Shown here one piece after another: positions 22,478-34,113 of a stretch of DNA of 64,000 nt (its first letter is position 1; each line of letters begins with the position of its first letter). Under the pieces are notes generated by a model. That model had not been told where the DNA came from. It saw only the letters and a list, made by a program, of their open reading frames with translations, and made no database searches. Source of the stretch: Costus lasius (Eukaryota > Streptophyta > Magnoliopsida > Zingiberales > Costaceae); NCBI GenBank assembly GCA_027563935.2, contig CM050449.1, positions 45,792,507 through 45,856,506 on the forward strand. The letters are read 5' to 3'. The position numbers and the translations under genes were made by a program.

Positions 22478-24057
22478 TGTTGGTGTATATGCCCTGAGAC
22501 GTATATTTGGTTAAACGATGTACTAGTTCACTATGATATTTATATATCATTCTGGCATTGTCATTATCTATGTTTGTTTATATCTGCAATAATGTACTTA
22601 CATGATAATGTCCCTGGAGATAGATTGCATCTATGCTCAAAAGATTGTCCCCATTCTATATACCTTAGTGGATAAGGGACAACTATGGTACTTATAAGAC
22701 TGGTATATGGGCTGGTCAGGCACGGGGTGCTAACGCAGACATATGGGTATATTAGTAGTGGATATACTTGACCAACCCGCTGTGAGGCTATGACTTGGTG
22801 GTTTAAGTTAACCTCACAAGTGATAGGAGATACATTGATCCTTGGACTTGAGGTCATTGACTCTTCTATATGGTTAGGGACATGCTTTGATGCAACCCAA
22901 CACCTTGCCATAATTGAGAGGTCATAATGGTTGATATTGAGCATGTCACGACCCATATGAGAAGACCAATTGACAGATAAAGGATTTGCCCCTTACTTGT
23001 GGAAGTATGATATCCATGGAGCTCCTCTATGATCTATGACTGAAAGTGTATGGCCATACCCAGGTAAAGACCTGATTTAGTCATAGCCATGTGATTGGAT
23101 GAAAACAAGTGATGACACACTTGTCCAATCGGATATCAGTTCGGCAAAGGGACTGTAATGTATTTGTACCTGTTGCGATGATGGGGATGTCGATGTCGAT
23201 ATCCATTCTGATGACTTGAGTAGTAGCGATGCACTGCTAGGTGCCACTCACTGCTTGTGGTGACCTTAGGTCTACACTGCCAACGTCAAAGCAACCTACA
23301 GGGTCACACACCAAGACACTCGAGTTCTCGTATTGATCGGGAAGCCTTATGATCGAGTTATTGGATAACTCGGATCTATTTTGGAGATTTCATCAGCGCC
23401 AATGGGCCTGATGAGTTGGAAGAAACTTATTGGAGCCAACTTCAATTTTTGGCATATTGGCCGAATTAACCATGGTTAGCCTCATTTAACCTTGGGTTAA
23501 GTTGGATTGGATCCAATAGCTTGGTTAACATGGGTAATGGACTTTGGGATAGGCCCATTGCTATGTTGGGCTCACTAATAAGTTCTCATGAAGAGAAGAA
23601 GGGATAAAAGGGTATAATGGGGACAAATCTTCTCCCCTAGGCACCAATGGGCATAATGGGGAGAATTGCCAAAGTTTGCTTCATATAGAAGAAATATGCG
23701 CCTCCCCCTTTAACCCTTATGGTATGAATGCCTATATGGCATTACTTGGGGCGCAAGGCAAGGCCTTGCCGCACAAGGGAAGGCTTGGGCAAATAAGGAA
23801 GGGTTGAATGAGAATTATGGAAATGTCTTGGAGACTTTCCTTGCCTCAAACCTTCTCATCCTAACCGCCCACTTGTCTTGTTCCTAGCCCTTCATGAACC
23901 ACCTCTTGCTCTATTAATAGGAAACCTTGTCGCCCCTCTTGGATGATGATTTCGTGAGTACCACTCCTAGGAGGCGTGTGCAAGTAGGAGGGGCGAGAGC
24001 AACGGTTCAAGAGGCGCAATCTTCTCTTCCTCCAAACCCTAGCCGCAAGTGTGCATC
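22478..24057 (+). repeat. Element C 3' LTR, truncated by element I
   Basis: Begins TGTTGGTGTATATGCCC after the polypurine tract and matches the 5' LTR up to CGCAAGTGTGCATC, where element I starts. About 390 bp of LTR end are missing. The predicted target-site duplicate of I is the last few bases (GCATC). Confidence 0.88.
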
Positions 24058-25700
24058 TGTTAGGGTATGCCCTTAAGGCTAATGTTTGAGGCCTTGGATT
24101 ATTTACAATATCATGTATAAGGCAATTGTTGTTATTCAGATTGTTACATTATCTGCTGTTGTATGTATACTTCTGAGTAATGTCTCAATGATGTTCAGCT
24201 TAGCTGACATTCAGTGTTGTCCTTAGTCGAGATATCTCGGTGAACATGAGACAGCCTTGATATGATGGAGACTAATATGTGTTCTAATCTTATAGGGTGC
24301 TTCGAGCATGGAATAAGATTTAGACACATGGGTGCATTGGATGTACTGGACTGACCCTACTTAGGATATTCAATTGTTTGCTCACAATATGAATAATCCT
24401 TATATGCAAGCAAGTGGTATATTCCCCTCTGACTTGAGATCACTTGTGTTTCTAAGTGATGATTGGCATTATCTTGAGGTAGTTCAATATCATTTGAAAG
24501 ATAATGATTAAGGATTATCTTGGACAGTGGGCATGAGTCATGTTAGGGCACTTGTGATAGATATAGGATTGCCTCTCCTAGTTGGAGTGTGATGTTCTAA
24601 AGGGCCCCCTGGATGAAATGGTTTAGAATGTGTATGGCCATACCCAGATGACTATGTTCATCTGATCTAACCATTTTCATCATGTTGGAATCACAGGCTT
24701 GACATGCTTGTCCAACGGGAACATCCAGTGGCAAAGGGAAACATGTATGCCAAGTGAATTAGATTCACACTTGTGCTGTGTTTTGGGAGTAGTCTTGGAA
24801 GACTCTTTCCTTCATATCGGGAGACAGTGATGTGTTGCTAGGTACCCCTCTCTGATCGTGATAACGTAAGTTATCGTTACCGACATTGAAGGAAACCCTT
24901 GGGGTCGCACAATTTGATGATATGGCTTACTTATGTCAGATCCTGTGGACTGGAATTATCCTAGATCAGTTTAAAGCAATTTAAACTCTGATTGGAAGTG
25001 AGATCTAGTCTAATCATGTTTGATTGATTAGGGCATATGATCGGTAAGCTTTCGATCGGGAGAATTGATGCTTGATCGTAAAGATCAAGAGGTTCAATGA
25101 GATGTGTGGTTAGATCTTGAGCCATTTGGTTCAATGAGATCATAACCAGGGCTGGTTCGATTTGGTGCTTGAACGAAATTGGGATTGAACTGGTTCACTT
25201 AGTGTGAACGCATGGTTCAATAAAAGAGGGAAGTTTCGATTGGTTCAATGAGTGAACGCATGGGAGTTAAGAGGGAGTTACAAGTTTGGTTCTAACCAAA
25301 TATGGTAACCGAACATTTCCTTCTTGGGCGCTCCCTCACGGTTTTCGAAACCCCTTCTACTCTCTTCCTCCTCTCGCATCTTCATCATCTTCATGCAAGG
25401 AAGAAGTTCAACTAGCCAAGGGTGCACATCTCCTCTCCAAGACACGAAAAAGACTCTTTAGTCTCTTTGCTAGCACAAGGAGCATAAAGAAGAAGCCGAC
25501 TTCATCTTGTGTGTGATACCTTTGGAGAAGAGGCACTTGCCCCTTTCATCTTCCAAGCCGCCACTCACATCATGGCAATGGTAACACTCTTACTTGTCTT
25601 TCAAGTTCACAAGGTTGATCATAGTTTTAAGTCATGCGATCTCCATACCTTGTATTTCCGCTGCGACATAGTTCATGATTGATACTAGGTATAACCTTCA
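24058..25700 (+). repeat. Element I 5' LTR (1,643 bp)
   Basis: Starts TGTTAGGGTATGCCC and ends ACCTTCA directly before ATTGGTATCAGAGC. It is closest to element F's LTR type but clearly diverged. The mini-exon ATG-GCA-ATG lies at 25572-25580 followed by GTAACA. Confidence 0.92.
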
Positions 25701-25702
25701 AT

Positions 25703-25714
25703 TGGTATCAGAGC
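25703..25714 (+). other. Primer-binding site of element I
   Basis: TGGTATCAGAGC, complementary to initiator tRNA-Met, two bases after the LTR end. Confidence 0.9.
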
Positions 25715-26416
25715 ACTGGTTTTGACTTGATACATATGATTGCCATCTTGTGATCCATGTTTGTTTTGTGTTTTTGGCAATGATCTACATGATGCGCATG
25801 CTTCTATTCTCATGCGAAAATACATGCCATGTTGTTCACACCGTATGTTAGATGTATTTTACATTCAAGCTTGCGCATGTGATGTTGGTTTGCGCATTTT
25901 ATAGATGTTTTCAGTCAAAATTATCTTCATGCGCGACCCTCACTAGATTTATTTGTGCACCTACTTTAAATACTTAGACGAGTTAACAGTGTTGAAGTCG
26001 TTAGTCAGATCTAGACCGAACAGCCTAATCAGACTATCTGACAGCCTGGATGAGCGGCCGGATAGCACCTGTGCCAAAGTTGTGCAGGTGGCTATAGGCC
26101 GACTGCAGAAGGGCGTGTGTAGCGATGTCTGTTTGAGGCGCCTAGTGAATGATCATGATTATGGCCCAGGGTCACACCCGCTTACCAGAAATCATGTGCG
26201 ACGTTCAGCCCTTAAGGCATGCATAGTTGACCATGAGGTCGACGCAAGTCAGTTATGACTGGGTGCATGCAAGGGCAGTGGGTCCGACTTGTTCTGACGA
26301 GTGGATACCTGTTAATAGACTGTTGTAAGGTAGTAGGGCACATAAGAAAATAAAATTGATGCCATGGGGTTTTATAAAATTTTATTTCTATTTTGGATCA
26401 CATGTTGTACATTTCT

Positions 26417-27879
26417 TGAAGGTCCCCTACAAGGGGCGAAACCCTAAAACATGCGCTAAACAAAACTTGCATGGGCGGAATCTAGGGTTTCCTAAGATCG
26501 GATAGCATGTATTATGATCAACTTTAACAACAGAAAAGGAATTCATACCGAAGCCATATGAAGGATGTCGCCTTGGAAGCAAGAGAACAAAAGAGGTCTC
26601 CTCCAAATCGTCACACACAAGATGATGTCGCTTTCTCTTTTGGTGCTCCTTGTGCTAGCAAGGTTCCAAGAGGTCTTGATCGAATGGGAGGGAAGATGAT
26701 CTCCTTGCTTGGCGAAACTTTCTCCTCTTGTCGTCTTAGCTTTTTCACACGAGAATGCTTCTCCAAAAAAAAAACCAAGGAGGCGACAAAGGCGTGAAGA
26801 GGCGAGAGAGAGGCGACGTGAGATCATGGACACGTTTGAGAACATGCTATCTAAAAATAGCAAAGTCCAAACGTTCATGCGACCATGCATTACCCCAATC
26901 GCAAATGCCTCACCACCTGAACCATGCGCTCATCCAATGAGCTGGTTCAAATCGATTTGGTTCAACAACCAAATAAACCAAGCAATTAGTCCAGATCATA
27001 ATAAACCACTGAGGCCTAAGATCTGACCGTTGATCTCTTAATGCTCTTGATCTGACCGATCTTTCATCTATTCTCTCGATCGAAGCTTACCGATCTCAAG
27101 CCCTAATCAATCAAACATGATTAGACCAGATCTCACTTTTATTCAGAGAGTAAATCCCTTTAAACTGAACTCAAACAATTCAGTCCACACGATCTGACTT
27201 AAGTAAGCCATATCATCAAATTGTGCGACCCTAAGGGTTTCCTCTAAATGTCGGTAACGATAACTTACGTTATCACGATCAGTGAGGGGTATCTAGCAAC
27301 ACATCACTGTCTCCCGATATAAAGGAAAGAGTCTTCCAAGACTACACCCAAACTACAGCACAAGTGTGAATCCAATTCACAAGGCATGCATATTTCCTTT
27401 GCCACTGGATGTTCTTATTGGACAAGCGTGTCAAGCTTGTAGCTCCAATATGATGAGCATGATTAGAACAGATGAACACAGTCACCTGGGTATGGCCATA
27501 CACTTTCTCAATCATCTCATCCAGGGGACCCCTTTAGAACACCACACTCCAATTATAGAGACGGCAATCCTTTGTCTATCACTAATGCCCTAACCTGACT
27601 CAAGCTCACCATCCAAGATAGTCTATAACCATCATGTTTCAAATGATATTGAACTACCTCAAAACAATGACAATCATCATTTAGAAACACAAGTGATCTC
27701 AAGTCAGAGGAAATGTGCCACTTGTTACATTCAAGGATTATTCACATTGTGACAAGCAATTGAATATCCTAGTAGGGTCTGTCCAGTACATCCAATGTAC
27801 CCATGAGTCTACATCTCATTCTATGCTCGAAGCATCCTATAAGATTAGAGCACATATTAGTCTCAATCATATCAAGGCT
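26417..27879 (-). repeat. Antisense family 1 LTR K, truncated and fused to D
   Basis: The left end is an intact LTR terminus (TGAAGG, complement of CCTTCA). The LTR runs antisense to 27879, where it stops about 270 bp short of its other end and joins family 2 RNase H codons. Over about 1,060 bp it is almost identical to K2 (55460-56520). The mini-exon ATG-GCT-TCG lies at 26549-26557 (minus) followed by GTATGA. Whether it is a solo LTR or the end of a deleted element cannot be decided. Confidence 0.85.
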
Positions 27880-28554
27880 TATGCGTCGGCAGTAGGATCG
27901 ATCATGTATGCAATGTTGTGTACTAGACCAGATGTGGCATATGCTGTGAGTATAACCAGCCGATACCAATCCAATCCAGGTCTGCAGCACTGGGTGGCTG
28001 TAAAGAACATCCTAAAGTATCTGAGAAGAACTAAGGATTTGTTCTTGGTCAATGGGGGACAGGAAGAGCTTAGTATGCAGGGCTATACTGATGCATCATT
28101 CCAGTCTGACCCTGACGACTTTAGATCGCAGGCCGGCTATGTGTTCAAGATGAATGGAGGCGTTGTATGCTGGAAGAGCTTCAAGCAATCCACCATAGCA
28201 GATTCTACAACCGAGGCTGAGTATGTGGCCGCTTCTAAGGCAGCCAAGGAAGCCGTTTGGATAAGGAAGTTCTTATGTGATCTTCAAGTGGTCCCTAGTG
28301 CAATGGATCCTAATGAACTCTACTGTGACAACAATGGAGCAATTGCACAAGCTAAGGAACCACGGTCTCATCAAAGATCCAAACACATACTCAGAAGATT
28401 TCACCTAATCAGAGAGATCATTGACAGAGGTGATGTCAAGATTAGCAGAGTTGACACAGAGAACAATCTGGCAGACCCATTGACCAAGGCTTTGGCACAA
28501 CAGAAGCATGATGGTCACACTAGAGATATGGGGTTGAGATTCCTCAACTTCTAG
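27880..28554 (+). pseudogene. Element D: RNase H end of a family 2 Pol, otherwise undamaged
   Basis: About 224 residues of the polyprotein C-terminus, beginning near the TRPDVAYAVS stretch and containing the RNase H motifs (YTDASFQSD, TTEAEYVAA, YCDNNGAIAQ) without stops. An open frame of 279 codons starts at 27715, but its first 55 codons are antisense LTR K, so the fusion is fortuitous. Gag, protease, integrase and reverse transcriptase are missing, apparently by deletion at the K junction. The frame ends at TAG followed by the usual polypurine tract and LTR. Confidence 0.88.
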
Positions 28555-28575
28555 CTCTTAGTGCAAGTGGGAGAT

Positions 28576-31500
28576 TATTGGTGTATATGCCCTAGGACCT
28601 AGTTTTGGTCCACTTATGTACTACTTGACATTGATATTTATTGTTGGGGTATGCCCTTAAGGCTAATGTTTGAGGCCTTGGGATTATATCAGTATCATGT
28701 ATAAACTCTATGTTTATAAAGGCAATGATTGTTATTCAGGTTGTTACATTATCTGCTGCAATATGTATACTTCTGAATAATGTCTCAATGATGTTCAGCT
28801 AGGCTGACATGTAGTATAGTCCTTAGTCGAGATATCTTGGTGAACATGAGACAGCCTTGATATGATTGAGACTAATATGTGTTCTAATCTTATAGGATGC
28901 TTCGAGCATGGAATAAGATGTAGACTCATGGGTACATTGGATGTACTGGACAGACCCTACTAGGATGTTCAATTGCTTGTCACAATGTGAATAATCCTTG
29001 TATGCGGACAAGTGGCATACTTCCTCTGACTTGAGATCATTTGTGTTTCTAAATGATGATTGGCATTGTTTTGAGATAGTTCGATATCATTTGAAACATA
29101 ATGGTTATAGACTATCTTGAATGGTGAGCATGAGTCATGTTAGGGCGCTGGTGATAGACATAGGATTGCCATCTCCTAGTTTGGAGTGTGATGTTCTAAA
29201 GAGGCCCCCTGGATGAGATGATTGAGAAAGTGTATGGCCATACCCAGATGACTATGTTCATCTGATCTAATCATGCTCATCATATTGGAGTTTACAGGCT
29301 TGACACGCTTGTCCAATAAAGAACATCCAGTGGCAAAGGAAGCATGTATGCCTTGTGAACTGGATTCACACTTGTGCTGTGGTTTGGGTGTAGTCTTGGA
29401 AGACTCTTTCCTTTATATCGGGAGACAGTGATGTGTTGCTAGATACCCCTCACTGATCGTGATAACATAAGTTATCGTTACCGACATTTAAATGAAACCC
29501 TTAGGGTCGCATAATTTGATGATATGGCTTACTTAAGTCAGATCATGTGGACTGAATTGTTTGGGTTCAGTTTAAAGGGATTTAATCTCTGATTGTGAGT
29601 GAGATCTGGTCTGATCATGTTAGATTGATTAGGGCTTGAGATCGGTAAGCTTCGATCGAGAGAATTGATGCTAGATCGGTAAGATCAAGAGCATCAGGAG
29701 ATGAACGGTTAGATCTGGAACCTTAGGGTTTAATATGATCTAGACCAAATCGCTTGGGTTAATTGGTCTTTGAACCAAACCAAATTGAACCGGCTCATCA
29801 AGTGAGCGCAAGGTTCAAGGGAGAAGAGGTTTGCGACTTGTTCATGAGCGCGTGAACGTTGAGAAGTGGTTTGCTATTTTTGGATAACATGTTCTCTAAT
29901 CGTGGATACGCCTCACGTTGCCTCTCTTCACGCTTCTTCTCTTGCCCTATGGTCGTCTCTTTGTTTTTGGGCTCTCGACACATTCGGGTAGTGAAGCATT
30001 GACGATAAGGGAGAGGTCTCGCCAAGCAAAAGAATTCTTCTCTTCCCTTCCATTCGATCAGGTTCACTTGGAGAACCTTGCTAGCACAAGGATCAACAAG
30101 GAGTAGGCGACATCTTCTTGTGTGCGCATCTTTTGGAGGAGATCCCATTTGCTCTCTTCTTCCAAGGCGCCATCCAAAGCAATGGCGATGGTATGACTCC
30201 TTACTTATCTTTGCAATCGATTATAGTTGATCATATCTCATGCATAGATCCTCGTGAAACCCTTGTTTCCACTGCAAAAGTTTTATATGCGCCTATCTAG
30301 GGTTTCACCCCCCAATATAGGGGACTTTCAATTTATATCATTCTGGCATTGTCGTTATCTATGTTTGTTTACATCTGCACATATGTACTAACATGATAAT
30401 GTCCCTGGAGAGAGATTGGATCTGTGCTCGAACCATAGTCCCCAGTCAATGTACCTTAGTGGATTTGGGACAGCTATGGTACTTGTGAGACTGGTATGTG
30501 GGTTGGTTAGGCACGTGGTGCTAACACAGACACATGGGTATATCATTGGAGGATATATTGGATAGACCCGCTGTGAGGCTATGACTTGGTGTCATGAGTT
30601 ATCCTCACAAGTGATATGAGATGCATTGATCCCTTGACTTGAGGTCATTGACCATTCTATATGGTTAGGGACATGGTTTGATACAACCTAACACCTCACC
30701 ATAGTTGGGAGGTCATAATGGTTGTCATTGAGCATGTCACGACCCATATGAGAAGGTCAATGGACAGACATAGGATTTGCCCCTTCCTTAGGGAAGTATG
30801 ATATCCATGGAGCTCCTCTATGGTTCTATGACTGAGAGTGTATGGCCATACCCAGGTGAGAACCTATTTTAGTCATAGCCATGTGATTGGGTGAAAACAA
30901 GTGGTGACACACTTGTCCAATCGGATATCAGTTCGGCAAAGAGACTGTAATGCATCTGTACCTAGTTGTGATGATGGGGATGTTGATGTCGATATCCATT
31001 CCAATGACCTGGGTAGCAGCGATGCACTACTAGGTGCCACTCACTACTTGTGGTGACCTTTGGTCAGCACTGCCAGCGTTAGAGGAACCTATAGGGTCGC
31101 ACGCCTTGATACTTGAGTTCTCGTATTGATCGGGAAGCCTTATGATCGAGTTATTGGATAACTCGGATCTAATTGGGAGATTTCATCAGCGCCAATGGGC
31201 CTGATGAGATGGAAGAATGTTATTGGAGCCAAACTTCATTTTTGGCAGGTTGACCCGTATTTGACCATGGTTGGTCACATTTGGATTAGGGTTGCATTGG
31301 ATTGGATCCAAATGCTTAATCAACCCATGTGAAGAAGTTTGGGCTAGCTCATTATCCAATGAGGCCCAATAACAAGTTCTCATGAAGAGATGAGAGGCTA
31401 AAAGGGTATAATGAGGAGAAACATGAACCATTAAGTGCCTAGGGGCATAATGGGGTCATGTTTGCTTCATTATGGAAGTAAAGGGTGCCTCCCCTCTCTT

Positions 31501-32205
31501 CCTTGGATGGAATGCATGCCTCTATGGCATGTCTTGGGCTAATATGGTGCTTGGGCAATTATGGATAGGTTGAATGAAGTTTATGGTAAAGTCTTGGAGA
31601 CTTTCCTTTCATCAAACCTCCTCATCCTAGCCCTACACTTGTCATGATCCTAGCCCTTGCCCTAACCGCCTCTTGCCCTATATATGTGACCCTAGCCGCC
31701 CCCTCTTGCATGTATTCTTCTTTGGAGGCATGACAAAAAGAAGAGGGGCGAGAGCTAGGTGCAAGGGCGCAACTTCTTCTTCCTTCTTCCATAGCCGCAA
31801 GCTTCTCCCTCCTTTCCTCTTGGCGCAAGGAGCTTTGGTGCCTGGCGGCTTGGCTTAGTTCCTCTTTCTCTTGGCACATCCTTTCCTCTTGGTGGTGCAA
31901 GTGAAGTGGAGCATCTCCCAAAGGCTTGGATCTTCTTCCCGAGGCTAGCACTGGGCGTGGAAGAAGAGGACTCAAGAGATCCGTGTGTGTGAGACTGCAG
32001 AGGGCACACACTTGGGCGCCTGCATTAGCATCACTCCAAACCGCTCTTAAGGTATTTCCTAACTCATCGTGTCGACTCTCTTGCTTGCGATCTTCATTGG
32101 GTTTTGGGGACCGGCATGTTTCGGGGACATTCTTCCGCTGTGCAATGTATGTATGTATGTCTATAACTCTAAAAAATTATAAAATGTCCCCGGGGTTTCC
32201 CAACA
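28576..32205 (+). repeat. Element D 3' LTR (family 2), split by solo LTR M
   Basis: Starts TATTGGTGTATATGCCC (the terminal TG mutated to TA) and ends GTTTCCCAACA. Removing M leaves about 1,935 bp, in line with the 1,969-bp LTR of C. GTATGGCCATAC lies at 30840-30851, a TATA-like TATATAT at 31679-31685 and a donor-like AAG/GTATTT at 32049-32054. The sequence after 32205 is gypsy integrase, so D was inserted in a gypsy element. Confidence 0.88.
28642..30330 (+). mobile_element. Solo LTR M (family 1, 1,689 bp) with TSD ATTTAT
   Basis: A complete LTR (TGTTGGGG to GACTTTCA) with direct repeats ATTTAT at 28636-28641 and 30331-30336, inserted 66 bp inside D's LTR. The shared flank is six bases rather than five, possibly by chance. 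The mini-exon ATG-GCG-ATG lies at 30182-30190 followed by GTATGA. Confidence 0.93.
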
Positions 32206-32920
32206 ATCGCGACCCTAGGTTTGTTGGCCACATCTGGCGATCTTTATGGTCTATCCTAGGGACCACCCTGAAGTTCTCCTTTGCTTACCACCCTCAGATG
32301 GACAGTCAAACGGAGGTTGTGAATCGAAGCTTGGGCAACCTCTTGTGTTGCCTCATCGGTGACTACACGCATAGCTGGGATTCGATCCTTCTCATTGCTG
32401 AATTCATTTATAATAGCGCACCCCGTCATTCAACCGGTTTGAGTCCATTCAAAGTCGTGTTAGGGCACCATTGTCACAAACTCTTAGACTTGCAAGGCTT
32501 TCCCCATTCCCTTGATTTTGCTGGGTCTGCATCCGCATTTTCATGCCACCTTGCCAGATTACATGATGAGATTCGCCGACGAATCTTTTTGAGCAATACT
32601 AGATATGCACTTGGGGCCAATGAGCTTTGTAGCTCACACCATTTCGAGATAGGTGAGCAGGTATTAGTGCGACTTCACCCTGAGCGATTGAGGTCGTGAG
32701 CCAATTGGAAGCTACATGCGCATTGCGACGGGCCTTACATAGTTTTGCGGCGGGTCGGAGCCAATGTCTATGTCTTAGACCTCCTAGAGGACGCCCTTTG
32801 CAGTCCCATCTTCAATGTCGCCGACTTGCTACCTTACCGGCCGCGCCTCCCCCACCGACTTGATGCTAGGGGCCGGCACTTATTCTCTAGAGGATAATTC
32901 TTCCCACCGGGGGAGGATTG
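32206..32920 (+). pseudogene. Element L: Ty3/gypsy integrase C-terminal fragment
   Basis: This begins at the integrase motif RDPRF and continues with W-x-LG-T-L-x-FS, HPQMDSQTEVVNRSLG, the NSAPRHSTGLSPFKVVLG stretch and a C-terminal block ending FNVADLLPYRP, which is typical of Ty3/gypsy Pol. A TGA at 32697-32699 interrupts the frame between LRS and ANWKLHAHCDGPYIVLRR, probably from a CGN codon. The left part was lost or displaced when D inserted at the RDPRF codons. No chromodomain is evident. Lineage not assigned. Confidence 0.85.
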
Positions 32921-34113
32921 ATGGAGCCAAAGGAGCCCATGAAGACCTTGGGGCTCAAAGTGACACACCTACGGACTTTGGGGCCCAAGGAAACACACCA
33001 GTAGATTCTCCAGGGCCCAACGAAAACACCCAAAAATTTTCAGCCCAAACGGAGGTTGTTCTAGTCTTCACACCCATGGGTGTGAAAAGCTTCACGGCTG
33101 TGAAAGGATGCATAGGCTAGGGTGTGCACTGATAGACGCTTGTGAAAACTTCAGCAGAAAACCAGTCGGCGCATGCTAAAGACTTCACGGCCGTGCATGG
33201 ATGCATGACCGCGCCCGTTAACACCTCGGCTGACCTCCCAGATCTAGATACGGCTGCCTTCACGGCCATGTAGGCGCCCGTGAACACCTCGGCCCACCTC
33301 CTAGATACAAACACGGTCGCCTTCACGGCCATATAGGTGATGTGTACACAAGTGCACGGATACGTCAAAGTAATAAAAAGATATCGAACCCACTGAGACC
33401 TACGTGTTAAGTACCAAATAATTAAATTCCTACTAGCTAAGCGATCGATGTACGATGGGTATGAAGCAAAAACGAAATAACGAAATAACGAAATCTGGCA
33501 TCGGAAATCGAAGAGAGAAAACTAGGACTAAAGTTTCATCACTTTTTAATTCTCATGACTAGATATAATAAAGTTTTTATCAGTTGTTTGAATCACGATA
33601 AAGATATAATTTACTTAAAAGAAATTGTCACCTCTCGGACGTCCTTTACACTGAATGAGTCTTCACTTTTGTGACTTACTGCTCATGAAAATCTCGACCA
33701 AAGATGAAGACCCAGATGCGGAAGACTTCACGGGCATGCATGGATGCATGGCCATGCTCGTGAAGACTTCGGCGCAGGATTTCAACCCAGTTCCAAACTC
33801 ATTCACGGTCGTGCATGGATGCACAGTTATGCCCGTGAATAGCCCAGATATGCCAAAAAGCTCCATTTTTTGCACCATTCAGCGCTCACAATCTTCCTCA
33901 CACCCTCCTGACCATTATGTGGGGATTCTCAGTCCATCAACCACCTCCACGGAGCTGATCCATCCGATGAACCTCATAACAAGGCCAACTGAAGGACCGA
34001 TGCTAGATCATTATCACAACCGGGTCCTCAACACCGCCCATGACTCAGCCACAATCACACAGAACCAGCCCACCATCAACCGGTTCTGCTGCTACACCAC
34101 GGCCTGTTCGAAG
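32921..34113 (+). mobile_element. Element L: 3' region of the gypsy element with minisatellite-like repeats
   Basis: Non-coding or poorly coding sequence after Pol. About 50-bp imperfect repeats with TTCACGGCC-GTGCATGGATGCATG and CCCGTGAACACCTCGG lie at about 33085-33345 and again at 33727-33850. They are separated by an A/T-rich stretch (33350-33650) containing CAAGTGCACGGATACGTC and TATCGAACCCACTGAGACC. A 154-codon ORF at 33655-34119 partly encodes the repeat, has no recognisable domain and runs into the F LTR, so it is not called. F interrupts the segment at 34113. Confidence 0.55.

Larger units (their letters stand above)
13624..24057 (+). mobile_element. Element C: family 2 copia element with nested LTR
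   Basis: Forward element with 5' LTR (13624-15592), primer-binding site, leader, degenerate gag-pol split by solo LTR N, polypurine tract (about 22464-22477) and a 3' LTR that stops at 24057 where element I begins. The missing right part of the 3' LTR is not in the window. The pre-insertion flank is TTGTC (13619-13623). The many stops and a gag deletion mark it as old and inactive. Confidence 0.9.
24058..26416 (+). mobile_element. Element I: 5' LTR and leader start of a family 1 (TGTTAGGG type) element
   Basis: A complete LTR (24058-25700) is followed by a primer-binding site and about 700 bp of leader similar to those of F and G. The leader is cut at 26416 by antisense LTR K. No gag-pol belonging to I was found. 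Short ORFs in the leader are not conserved and are not called. Confidence 0.85.

Noticed and set aside
27715..28554. 279-codon open frame that might be a novel fusion protein
   Set aside because: Its first 55 codons are antisense LTR sequence, also seen as short ORFs in the other LTRs, and the rest is family 2 RNase H. The fusion is a by-product of a deletion.
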